Part shown: one piece after another, positions 54,990 to 62,580 of the stretch
Position numbering within the stretch: position 1 is the first letter of the stretch
Layout of the letters: each line of letters opens with the position of its first letter
Source of the DNA: Paracoccaceae bacterium
Lineage (GTDB): Bacteria; Pseudomonadota; Alphaproteobacteria; Rhodobacterales; Rhodobacteraceae
DNA length: 64,000 nucleotides
NCBI GenBank assembly: GCA_947504705.1
Contig: CANNIA010000005.1
Coordinates: 1 to 64,000 of the forward strand
Direction: 5' to 3'
The notes under the pieces: generated by a model
Told to the model about the DNA's origin: nothing
The model's input: only the letters and a program-made list of their open reading frames with translations
Database searches by the model: none
Position numbers and translations under genes: made by a program

Positions 54990-55024
54990 GCGGCGATACC
55001 CGGGAGGAGGGTGAGCATCGCCGC
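54990..55024 (-). ncRNA. CUCCUCCC-motif small RNA hairpin 2
   Basis: Perfect eight-pair stem GCGGCGAT/ATCGCCGC with a 19-base loop presenting CCTCCTCCC (complement of 55002-55010). Confidence 0.72.
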
Positions 55025-55034
55025 ATATCGCTTT

Positions 55035-55058
55035 GGTCCCTGGGAGGAGGACGGAACC
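55035..55058 (-). ncRNA. CUCCUCCC-motif small RNA hairpin 1
   Basis: GGTTCC pairs with GGGACC (one G-U) around CCTCCTCCC (complement of 55042-55050). It begins eleven bases after the DUF1127 stop, so this unit is likely cut from the 3' UTR. Confidence 0.7.
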
Positions 55059-55068
55059 TTGCGAATGC

Positions 55069-55284
55069 TTATTTGCCGTAGGCGCTTTCGCGGGCAAGTT
55101 CGGGAATGCTGAACCGGCTGATGCCCAGATCATTGAGCTCGCGGTCGGTCAGGTTGTTCAACTCGGTCACGGTGCGCTCATAGATGCGTCGCTGGCGGAT
55201 CGCGGTCAGGACGTTGTCCTTCACGATGGAAAACCGGTCGAAGAAACCCTTGCGGGCCATCGGGGTGCTGTTCACATAAGCCAT
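55069..55284 (-). CDS. ccaF1: DUF1127 small RNA-binding protein, CcaF1-like
   Basis: 71 residues from MAYVNSTPMARKGFFDRFSI. The C-terminal DUF1127 pattern is complete: RRIYERTVTELNNLTDRELN, then DLGISRFSIPELARESAYGK. In R. sphaeroides the 71-residue CcaF1 is encoded just before four CcsR RNAs and affects their maturation; the gene and five similar hairpins have the same order here. AGAGG precedes the ATG. The array and gene should share a stress-induced transcript. Confidence 0.88.
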   Translation of the reverse strand: MAYVNSTPMARKGFFDRFSIVKDNVLTAIRQRRIYERTVTELNNLTDRELNDLGISRFSIPELARESAYGK

Positions 55285-55533
55285 GTCACTCAAGCCTCTC
55301 ATCGTTCTATTCAGCGGTTTGTTCTGCTGTTGGAGGTAACATGCGCTTCATGCTGCAGATGCACAATAGTGGGTCTGATCAATGCCGCCATGCAGCATGC
55401 GCATGACTGGCGTCACGGAAATGTCATGATTTTTGAAGCGGTTCGCCGAATTTTTGAGCAAATGGTCAACGGGGCTTGCCCTTCTGCGCAAAGATCACGA
55501 CCTTAGCGCAAAGCTTATGCAGAGGGTGAAGAG

Positions 55534-56601
55534 ATGGCGGTCGATCGGGATCAGGTGATGGCGGTACTGGCCGGGGTCGCGCACGCTGACGGCGGGGATC
55601 TGGTGAGCCGCGACTTGATACGGGCGCTTGCGGTCGAGGGCGGTACGGTGCGCTTTGTCATCGAGGCGCCGACGCCGGACGAGGCGCGGGCGCTGGCTGG
55701 GGCGCAAGCTGTGGCCGATGAGCGGTTGCGCGCTTTGCCAGGGGTGACCTCGGTGCAGGTGGTGATGACGGCGCATGGGCCGAAGGCCCCGCCGCCCAGC
55801 CTGAAGATCGGCGGGCATCCGACACCGCAGCAAGGCGGGCCGCAGCGGATTTCGGGGATCGACCGGATCATCGCGGTGGCCTCTGGCAAGGGCGGGGTGG
55901 GGAAATCGACGGTGGCGTCGAACCTTGCGGTGGCGCTTGCCCGGCAGGGGCGGCGCGTGGGGCTTCTGGACGCCGATATCTATGGGCCAAGCCAGCCGAA
56001 GATGATGGGGGTGTCAAAGCGGCCCGCGTCTCCGGATGGCAAGATCATCGAGCCATTGATCGCGCATGGGGTCACCATGATGTCGATCGGGCTGATGCTG
56101 AAAGAGGATGAGGCGGTCATCTGGCGCGGCCCGATGCTGATGGGGGCCTTGCAGCAACTGCTGGGCCAGGTGGCTTGGGGCAAGCTAGACGTGTTGATCA
56201 TCGACCTGCCACCGGGGACGGGGGATGTGCAGCTGACCTTGTGCCAGCGGACGCAGTTGACGGGGGCGATTGTCGTCAGCACCCCGCAGGACGTGGCTTT
56301 GCTGGATGCAAGGAAGGCGCTGGACATGTTCCAGAAGCTGAAAACTCCGGTCCTGGGGCTGGTCGAGAACATGTCGACCTATATCTGCCCCAACTGCGGG
56401 CACGAGGCGCATATCTTCGGCCATGGCGGTGTCGCGGCCGAGGCGGCAAAGCTGGGCCTGCCGTTCCTTGGCGAACTGCCGCTGGCGCTGGACGTGCGGG
56501 TGGCGGGTGACAGCGGCACGCCGATTGCCGCGACCGACAGCCCCTTGGCCGAACCCTATGCAAGGCTGGCGCAAAGGCTGATCGCGGGCGGGATGGGCTG
56601 A
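55534..56601 (+). CDS. mrp: Iron-sulfur cluster carrier Mrp/ApbC (NBP35 family)
   Basis: 355 residues. An N-terminal DUF59/MIP18 part ([36 protein letters not shown]) precedes the deviant Walker [21 protein letters not shown] at 116-135. [17 protein letters not shown] is the switch region, and [18 protein letters not shown] has the C-x-x-C that binds the bridging [4Fe-4S] cluster. It assembles and delivers clusters in the cytosol. Confidence 0.94.
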   Translation: MAVDRDQVMAVLAGVAHADGGDLVSRDLIRALAVEGGTVRFVIEAPTPDEARALAGAQAVADERLRALPGVTSVQVVMTAHGPKAPPPSLKIGGHPTPQQGGPQRISGIDRIIAVASGKGGVGKSTVASNLAVALARQGRRVGLLDADIYGPSQPKMMGVSKRPASPDGKIIEPLIAHGVTMMSIGLMLKEDEAVIWRGPMLMGALQQLLGQVAWGKLDVLIIDLPPGTGDVQLTLCQRTQLTGAIVVSTPQDVALLDARKALDMFQKLKTPVLGLVENMSTYICPNCGHEAHIFGHGGVAAEAAKLGLPFLGELPLALDVRVAGDSGTPIAATDSPLAEPYARLAQRLIAGGMG

Positions 56602-56659
56602 GGGGGGCTTTGCCCGCGGAAACGGGACAAGCAGATCGTGTGATTTTGGCCAATCTTGG

Positions 56660-56691
56660 GGCCGGACCGAGACAAGGCCGGACCGAGACAA
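56660..56691 (+). repeat. 16-bp tandem repeat, two units
   Basis: GGCCGGACCGAGACAA occurs twice head to tail, followed by a third partial start GGCCGG. Confidence 0.8.
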
Positions 56692-56785
56692 GGCCGGGCG
56701 GGCCATGGCGGCGCCGATGGCTATGACGAAGATTGACCTTGCCGCAATCGAGGCCGCCGCCGGGACCTGAGCCGGGTGCTTTTCC

Positions 56786-56819
56786 ATGATTCGAATCATA
56801 GGGATGGGAAACCATGGGA
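56786..56819 (+). promoter_or_regulatory. 14-bp palindrome beside two TGGGA words with 10-bp period
   Basis: ATGATTCGAATCAT (56786-56799) is a perfect palindrome. TGGGA follows at 56805-56809 and 56815-56819, the same 10-bp spacing as in the MraZ-type operator 260 bp downstream but in the opposite orientation. Confidence 0.4.
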
Positions 56820-57069
56820 AATGGTCTCCAGGTGGATGACTCCGTCCTGAACTTCCCCTGAATCTCACCAGAAATCGCATAAAGCTCGGCTGCCATGCCG
56901 ATAGCTTTAGCATTGACCGGGAAATCACGGGAGCGGCAGGCCCTGTGATCCACGCGCTACATATGGGGGAGTGGAACGAACCCTTTACCTATAAATTGAC
57001 AGATCAAGGCGCTGGAGGCCCCAATATCCTGTTCCGGACTCCAGTCTCTCACAAGATCAAGGGGCCTTG

Positions 57070-57104
57070 TCCCAACTTTTCCCTTGCTTTCCCATGAAAT
57101 CCCA
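57070..57104 (-). promoter_or_regulatory. MraZ-type operator: four TGGGA repeats at exact 10-bp spacing
   Basis: On the minus strand TGGGA, TGGGA, AGGGA and TGGGA (complements of TCCCA/TCCCT at 57100, 57090, 57080, 57070) are each separated by five bases. MraZ of E. coli binds direct TGGGN repeats with five-base spacers at its own promoter. Here the repeats sit just upstream of the leader RNA and about 280 bp before mraZ. They overlap a weak -35/-10 candidate (TTGCTT 57084-57089, CAACTT 57107-57112). Confidence 0.75.
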
Positions 57105-57118
57105 TGCAACTTCAGCTT

Positions 57119-57329
57119 ACGACGATGCGAAGGGCAGTGAACGGCAGGGGCGGCTTAAGACCCCGAACAGGCGTAAGGCAGGCTTCATACAGGCAGCCCC
57201 TTTCATCGGCGAAACAGAGATCCGGCGCGCAAGCGAGCAGACATCTCCCCCAGGTGGCACGCGTAGCTGGACACCCAGCGATGGGACAATGGCGGATCGG
57301 GTAGTGGCAGCAACCCGGTCCGCCTTTTT
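57119..57329 (+). ncRNA. UpsM-like leader RNA of mraZ (5' end approximate)
   Basis: In R. sphaeroides UpsM is a roughly 200-base RNA made by early termination in the mraZ leader. Here a comparable stretch ends in a strong terminator 56 bp before the mraZ start. The 5' end is placed seven bases after the proposed -10 and is uncertain. It lacks RNase P RNA signatures and any ORF. Confidence 0.65.
57291..57329 (+). terminator. Terminator in the mraZ leader
   Basis: GGCGGATCGGGT pairs with ACCCGGTCCGCC across a ten-base loop (one mismatch), followed by TTTTT. Read-through past it is needed to express the division cluster from the upstream promoter. Confidence 0.85.
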
Positions 57330-57385
57330 CATTTCATCGCCCCGGAAACGGGAGACTGGGCACCGTGGAATTGAAGAAGGCCGCA

Positions 57386-57910
57386 ATGGCGATGACAGAG
57401 GCGTTCAGAGGCGAGTTCACCCAGAAGGTGGACGGCAAGGCGCGGATCTCGATCCCGGCCGCCTTTCGGCGCATTCTGGAAGCCGACGATCCCCAACCCA
57501 GTGAAAACGCGCGGCCCCGGCTGTACATGGTCTATGGCGGCAAGGGCCGGACCTTTGTCGAATGCTATTCCAAGCGTGGCGCGGACCAGTTGGCGGCCGA
57601 TATCGAAGCGATGGACATGGGCTCGCCCGAACGCACGCGGGCAGAACGTGACCTGATCAGCCGCTCGGTGATGGTGGAAATCGAGCCGGATGGCCGCATC
57701 GTCCTGCCCGGCAAGGTGCGCGAAAAGATGGGCTTTGCGGGCGATCTGCCTGCGGCGGCGGAAGCCGCTTTTGCCGGTTTCACCAACCGGTTCCGGCTTT
57801 ATCGCCGCGAGGTCTATGAGGCCGAACTGGCCGAAGACGAAGATGATGACATCGACCCGCTGACCCTGGTCGGGCGGCATGCGGCAAGTCAGAATCGGCG
57901 GACGGGGTAG
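57386..57910 (+). CDS. mraZ: Division/cell wall cluster transcriptional repressor MraZ
   Basis: 174 residues from [27 protein letters not shown] five bases upstream favours 57386, with ATG 57392 as close alternative. Two AbrB-like MraZ domains: [18 protein letters not shown] and [20 protein letters not shown]. MraZ represses its own cluster by binding TGGGN repeats. The C-terminus is acidic ([18 protein letters not shown]). First gene of mraZ-rsmH-ftsL-ftsI-murE-murF. Confidence 0.95.
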   Translation: MAMTEAFRGEFTQKVDGKARISIPAAFRRILEADDPQPSENARPRLYMVYGGKGRTFVECYSKRGADQLAADIEAMDMGSPERTRAERDLISRSVMVEIEPDGRIVLPGKVREKMGFAGDLPAAAEAAFAGFTNRFRLYRREVYEAELAEDEDDDIDPLTLVGRHAASQNRRTG

Positions 57911-57914
57911 AGCG

Positions 57915-58919
57915 ATGCCGGGTCCGCTGCCAGGCCACCCCAATGATGCCCCCCATGTTCCGGTCTTGATCGAAGCGATCCTGCGGGAATGCGCCCCCAT
58001 TTCCGGCACTTGGTTGGATGGCACGCTTGGGGCGGGCGGCTATACGCGGGAACTTCTGAAGGCAGGCGCAGGCAAAGTGATCGGCGTTGATCGCGATCCT
58101 TTGGCCTTGCAGATGGCAGAAGGCTGGGCCGCGTCCTTTGGCGACCGGGTCCGGCTGGTGGCGGGGACGTTTTCCGATCTTGATGCGCTGGCGGGTGAGG
58201 CGCTGGACGGCGTTGTGCTGGACCTTGGCGTTTCTTCGATGCAGCTCGACCAAGCCGAACGCGGGTTTTCCTTCATGCGCGACGGCCCGTTGGACATGCG
58301 GATGAGCCAGTCGGGGCCTTCTGCGGCGGACCTTGTGAATACGGCGGAAGAAACCGTGCTGGCCGATGTGCTTTACCATTACGGCGAAGAACGCGCCTCG
58401 CGCCGGATTGCGCATGCGATTGTTGCGGCACGGGCGCTGGAGCCGATCCAGACCACGGCACGGCTTGCCGATATCGTCGCGAAGTGTCTTCCGCGTCCAA
58501 AGCCGGGGCAAAGCCACCCGGCGACGCGCAGTTTTCAGGCGATCCGCATCGCGGTGAACGCCGAATTCAGCGAACTGGCCGAGGGGTTGGCCGCAGCGGA
58601 ACGGGCGCTGAAACCCGGTGGGCTTTTGGCGGTGGTGACTTTCCACAGCCTTGAAGACCGGATCGTCAAGCGCTTCTTCCAATTGGCCAGCGGGCAGGAG
58701 TCGAACTCCAACCGCTATGCCCCGGCGCGGGCCGACACGACGGCGCGGTTCCAGATGGTAACGCGCAAGGCCGTGGCCCCCGATGATGAGGAGGTCGCCC
58801 GGAACCCAAGGTCGCGCTCGGCCAAACTTCGGGTCGGGCGGCGGACTGAAGCGCCGGCGAAACCGATCCCGCATGCCGAGCTTGGCTTGCCTGAAATCCA
58901 GAAGAAGGGCCGCCGCTGA
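57915..58919 (+). CDS. rsmH: 16S rRNA (cytosine1402-N4)-methyltransferase RsmH
   Basis: 334 residues from [20 protein letters not shown], four bases after the mraZ stop. SAM-binding motifs are [18 protein letters not shown] and [35 protein letters not shown] is the active-site region. The C-terminal FRSAK-like end [14 protein letters not shown] is complete. It methylates the ribosomal P site. Also called mraW. Confidence 0.96.
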   Translation: MPGPLPGHPNDAPHVPVLIEAILRECAPISGTWLDGTLGAGGYTRELLKAGAGKVIGVDRDPLALQMAEGWAASFGDRVRLVAGTFSDLDALAGEALDGVVLDLGVSSMQLDQAERGFSFMRDGPLDMRMSQSGPSAADLVNTAEETVLADVLYHYGEERASRRIAHAIVAARALEPIQTTARLADIVAKCLPRPKPGQSHPATRSFQAIRIAVNAEFSELAEGLAAAERALKPGGLLAVVTFHSLEDRIVKRFFQLASGQESNSNRYAPARADTTARFQMVTRKAVAPDDEEVARNPRSRSAKLRVGRRTEAPAKPIPHAELGLPEIQKKGRR

Positions 58920-59272
58920 TGCGCCCGGTGATCTACATCCTGTCCTTCCTTGCCCTGATCGCGCTGGGTTTCTGGGCCTACCGCGAGAATTACGCGACGC
59001 AGTCGACGCTGAAAGTGGTCGAGGGACTTCAAAGCGACATCGCGTCCCTGCGCGAGGCCTTGGCGGTTCAGCGGGCGGAATGGGCCTATCTCAACCGCCC
59101 CGACCGGCTGCGCCAGCTGGTGGATGCGAATTTCGACCGGCTGGGCCTGATGCCGATGGAGCCGGGCCAGTTCGGCACGGCAGCGGCGGTCGCCTATCCG
59201 CGCGTCAGTCTGCCCAAGATCGCCTTTACGACCACGGTCCAAGGCACGATCATTGGTGAGGAGGGGCAATAG
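58919..59272 (+). CDS. ftsL: Cell division protein FtsL
   Basis: 117 residues overlapping rsmH by one base. One transmembrane helix (IYILSFLALIALGFWAYREN) and a short coiled coil (LKVVEGLQSDIASLREALAV) leading to WAYLNRPDRLRQLVDANFDR, typical of FtsL. It forms the FtsQBL complex that activates FtsWI. Identified by position and layout since FtsL sequences vary widely. Confidence 0.9.
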   Translation: MRPVIYILSFLALIALGFWAYRENYATQSTLKVVEGLQSDIASLREALAVQRAEWAYLNRPDRLRQLVDANFDRLGLMPMEPGQFGTAAAVAYPRVSLPKIAFTTTVQGTIIGEEGQ

Positions 59273-61063
59273 ATGCGCGTGCCGCTTCGCCCTCTGGCGC
59301 GGATACTGCAGGCCCGAACCGAGGGGCAGCACCCCGACCGGATCGAGAAAGAAAACCTGCGCCTGCGCAATGAAGCCCTGCACGACAAGGCGCGCGGCCG
59401 GGCGCAGTTCCGGCTGCTGGTCCTCTGCGTGACGTTCGTCGCCGCCTTCGGGACCATCGGCCTGCGCATGGGCCTTCTGGCCGCGACCGAGCCTGCCGAA
59501 CCCCGCTCCAGCGCAGCCGGGGCCGAGATTGCTGCCACAAGGGCCGATATTAACGACCGCAATGGCCGCATTCTAGCGACCAACATGACGACGTATTCAC
59601 TTTATGCCCAACCCAAGGTCATGGTCGATCCGAAGGGCACAGCGGAAAAGCTGGCCGCGATCTTCCCCGAACTTGACGCCAAAGCGCTGGAGCGGCGCTT
59701 TACCGACGGGCGCAGCTTTATCTGGGTCCGCAAGGTCCTGTCGCCCGAGCAGATGCAGCTTGTATATGAGATCGGCGATCCTGGCCTTCTGTTCGGCCCG
59801 CGCGAGATGCGGCTTTACCCGAACGGAACCCTTGCGGCGCATGTGCTGGGCGGAACCACCTTTGGGGCCGAAGGCGTGCAATCGGCGGAAGTGATCGGTG
59901 TTGCGGGGATCGAAAAGGCGCTTGACGCGCGGCTCCGAGACCCGGCCGAAGCCAGCACACCTCTGACCCTGTCGCTGGACCTGTCTTTGCAAGCCACGGT
60001 CGAGGAAGTGCTGGGCGCGGGAATGACCATGCTGAACGCCAAGGGCGCGGCAGCGATCCTGATGGATGCCCGCACCGGCGAAATCCTCGCCATGGCCTCA
60101 CTGCCGAGTTTTGACCCGAACGACCGCCCCGCACCGCTGACCGACAAGAATGCCGAACCCGGCGACAGTCCGTTGTTTAACAGGGCAGTGCAGGGGGTCT
60201 ATGAGCTTGGCTCGACCTTCAAGATATTTGCGGCCGCCCAGGCGATCGAGCTTGGTCTGGTGACACCCGACAGCATGGTTGACACCAATTCGCCGATGGT
60301 CTGGGGCAAGTTCAAGATCAAGGAATTCGACGATCACAACTATGGCCCGCAACTGTCGGTCAGCGATGTGATCACCCTGTCGTCCAACGTCGGCATTGCC
60401 CGTGTGGCGCTGATGATCGGGCCCTTGCGGCAGCAGGCGTTTCTGAAGTCTCTCGGTTTCTTTGAACCGACGGCGGTCGAGCTGATCGAAGCCCCCGGTG
60501 CCCGGCCCCTGGTGCCGAAGAAATGGCCCGAGTTGACGACGATCACCACCTCTTACGGCCACGGGATCGCGGCCAGTCCGATGCACCTGGCGGTGGCTTA
60601 TGCGGCGATTGCCAATGGCGGCGTGATGATCACCCCGACGCTGCTGAAGCGCGAAGGGGCCACGACCGGCGTTCGGGTGATGAGCGAGACCACCTCGACC
60701 GAAGCGATCAAGATGCTCCGCCGCGTGGTGGTTGAGGGCACCGCGACACTGGGCGATGTGCCGGGCTATGAAGTCGCGGGAAAGACCGGGACTGCGGACA
60801 AGCCCAAGGCCTCGGGCGGGTATTACGACGACAAGGTGGTGAACACCTTTGCCGCGATGTTCCCGGCCTCAAGCCCGCAATATGTGCTGGTGGTGACGCT
60901 GGATGAACCTTTGGACACCACCATGTCCGAGGATCGCCGCACGGCGGGTTGGACTGCCGTTCCGGTCGCGGCCGAGATCATTCGCCGCGTCGCCCCGCTG
61001 ATGGGGCTGCGGCCCAAGCTTGAACCCCCTGCCACGGATGCGATAACAGCCGCCAGTAACTGA
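59273..61063 (+). CDS. ftsI: Peptidoglycan transpeptidase FtsI (PBP3)
   Basis: 596 residues, directly after the ftsL stop. Anchor helix at about 46-68, a PBP dimerisation domain starting ADINDRNGRILATN, then the transpeptidase with STFK (314-317), SSN (370-372) and KTGT (504-507). It cross-links septal peptidoglycan. The N-terminal cytoplasmic segment of about 45 residues is longer than in enterics. Reported alleles matter for beta-lactam response, but nothing unusual is seen in the motifs. Confidence 0.96.
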   Translation: MRVPLRPLARILQARTEGQHPDRIEKENLRLRNEALHDKARGRAQFRLLVLCVTFVAAFGTIGLRMGLLAATEPAEPRSSAAGAEIAATRADINDRNGRILATNMTTYSLYAQPKVMVDPKGTAEKLAAIFPELDAKALERRFTDGRSFIWVRKVLSPEQMQLVYEIGDPGLLFGPREMRLYPNGTLAAHVLGGTTFGAEGVQSAEVIGVAGIEKALDARLRDPAEASTPLTLSLDLSLQATVEEVLGAGMTMLNAKGAAAILMDARTGEILAMASLPSFDPNDRPAPLTDKNAEPGDSPLFNRAVQGVYELGSTFKIFAAAQAIELGLVTPDSMVDTNSPMVWGKFKIKEFDDHNYGPQLSVSDVITLSSNVGIARVALMIGPLRQQAFLKSLGFFEPTAVELIEAPGARPLVPKKWPELTTITTSYGHGIAASPMHLAVAYAAIANGGVMITPTLLKREGATTGVRVMSETTSTEAIKMLRRVVVEGTATLGDVPGYEVAGKTGTADKPKASGGYYDDKVVNTFAAMFPASSPQYVLVVTLDEPLDTTMSEDRRTAGWTAVPVAAEIIRRVAPLMGLRPKLEPPATDAITAASN

Positions 61064-61083
61064 AACGGGCGGCACCGGGTAAG

Positions 61084-62580
61084 ATGGCGGGGACCAAGAT
61101 GGCAAATCGCGCAACACGGCTATCCGATCTGGGGCTGACCGCGCGGGCCGGACGCGACCCGGCGTTGTCGGGGATCACGGCGGATAGTCGGGCTGTACGG
61201 TCGGGGATGCTGTTTGCAGGCCTCCCCGGCACCGCAACCCATGGGGCCAGGTTCATCCCTACGGCACTGGAGCAAGGCGCTGTGGCAATCCTGACCGACG
61301 CTGATGGTGCCAAACTGGCCGCCAATGTGCTGGCCGATGCCGAAGTGGCGCTGGTCGTGGCCGAAGACCCCCGCGCAGCCCTTGCCTGTGCGGCGGCCCT
61401 CTGGTTCGGTGCGCAGCCCGAGACGATGGTCGCGGTGACCGGGACCAACGGCAAGACCTCGGTCGCGACCTTTACCCGGCAAATCTGGGCCGCCTTGGGG
61501 CATGAGGCAATCAATATCGGCACCACCGGGATTGAAGGCGCATGGTCTGCGCCATCCAGCCACACCACGCCCGATGCGATCACCTTGCAGAAGCTGCTGG
61601 CAGCGGCAGCGCTGGGCGGCGTGACCCATGCGGCGATGGAGGCCTCAAGCCATGGGCTTGATCAGCGGCGGCTGGATGGGGTGCGGCTGGCGGCGGCAGG
61701 GTTTACCAACCTGACGCAGGATCATCTGGATTATCACGGCACGATGGCGGCCTATTTCGACGCCAAGGCCCAGCTTTTCACCCGGCTTCTGCCCGAGGAT
61801 GGGGTGGCAGTGGTGAACCTTGACGGGGCCAAGGGCTCGGAAATGGCCGAACTTGCGCTGGCGCGGGGCTTGCGGGTGCTGACCGTGGGCAAGGGGCAGG
61901 GGGCCGATCTGCAGATCGCCGCGACCCGGCCCGATGCGACCGGGCAAGAGGTGCGCTATCTTTGGCAAGGCCGTGCCTTCCAGACCCGGCTGAACCTGAT
62001 CGGCGGGTTTCAGGCCGAGAATGTGGCCGTGGCGGCTGGGTTGGCGATTGCCGCCGGTGATGCGCCCGAGGCGGTGCTTGCCGTCCTCCCCCGTCTGACT
62101 GGCGTTCGGGGCCGGATGCAGCTGGCCGCAACGCGACGAAACGGGGCGGCGGTATATGTCGATTATGCCCATACGCCCGATGCCATCGAGACCGCGTTGA
62201 AAGCGCTGCGCCCGCATGTGATGGGCCGTATCGTCGTCGTCTTCGGCGCTGGCGGCGACCGCGACCGCACCAAGCGCCCGCTGATGGGTGCTGCGGCCAA
62301 GGCCCATGCCGATGTGCTTTATGTGACCGACGACAACCCGCGCACCGAAGACCCCACCAGCATCCGCGCCGCGATCCTTGCCGCCTGCCCGGACGCCAAC
62401 GAAGTCGGCGACCGCGCCGAAGCGATCCTGCGCGGGGTCGATGCCCTGCAACCCGGCGACGCCCTGCTTATCGCGGGCAAGGGCCACGAAAGCGGGCAGG
62501 TGATCGGTACCGACATCTATCCCTTCGACGATGTCGAGCAGGCCTCGGTCGCCGTCGCCGCCTTGGATGGGGTGATCTGA
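61084..62580 (+). CDS. murE: UDP-MurNAc-tripeptide synthetase MurE
   Basis: 498 residues. The ATP loop is TGTNGKTSVATF at about 119-130. TDDNPRTEDP holds the DNPR motif, which selects meso-diaminopimelate. GADNPR-like residues and GKGHESGQVIG are present. It adds the third stem residue in the cytoplasm. ATG 61084 or 61099 could be the start; neither has a strong ribosome site, although GGGGA fits the second. Confidence 0.95.
   Translation: MAGTKMANRATRLSDLGLTARAGRDPALSGITADSRAVRSGMLFAGLPGTATHGARFIPTALEQGAVAILTDADGAKLAANVLADAEVALVVAEDPRAALACAAALWFGAQPETMVAVTGTNGKTSVATFTRQIWAALGHEAINIGTTGIEGAWSAPSSHTTPDAITLQKLLAAAALGGVTHAAMEASSHGLDQRRLDGVRLAAAGFTNLTQDHLDYHGTMAAYFDAKAQLFTRLLPEDGVAVVNLDGAKGSEMAELALARGLRVLTVGKGQGADLQIAATRPDATGQEVRYLWQGRAFQTRLNLIGGFQAENVAVAAGLAIAAGDAPEAVLAVLPRLTGVRGRMQLAATRRNGAAVYVDYAHTPDAIETALKALRPHVMGRIVVVFGAGGDRDRTKRPLMGAAAKAHADVLYVTDDNPRTEDPTSIRAAILAACPDANEVGDRAEAILRGVDALQPGDALLIAGKGHESGQVIGTDIYPFDDVEQASVAVAALDGVI

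Larger units (their letters stand above)
56602..57069. other. 468-bp non-coding spacer before the division cluster
   Basis: No convincing gene. It carries a 16-bp tandem repeat (56660-56691), a perfect 14-bp palindrome beside two TGGGA words (56786-56819), and an AT-richer stretch near 56980-57000 with CTATAAATTGACA. The rest shows nothing recognisable. With the leader that follows, the gap from mrp to mraZ is about 780 bp, long for this compact region. Confidence 0.55.

Noticed and set aside
54814-55058. CRISPR-like array suggested by repeated GGGAGGAGG
   Set aside because: The repeated unit is only nine bases, spacing is irregular and each lies in its own hairpin; it fits a small RNA array.
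56705-56770. Small ORF (21 codons, MAAPMAMTKIDLAAIEAAAG)
   Set aside because: No ribosome site, no partner frame and composition like the surrounding non-coding DNA; cannot be separated from chance.
56602-57385. RNase P RNA in the long spacer before mraZ
   Set aside because: None of the conserved P-RNA blocks such as GAGGAAAGTCCGGGCT were found; the stretch fits an UpsM-like leader better.
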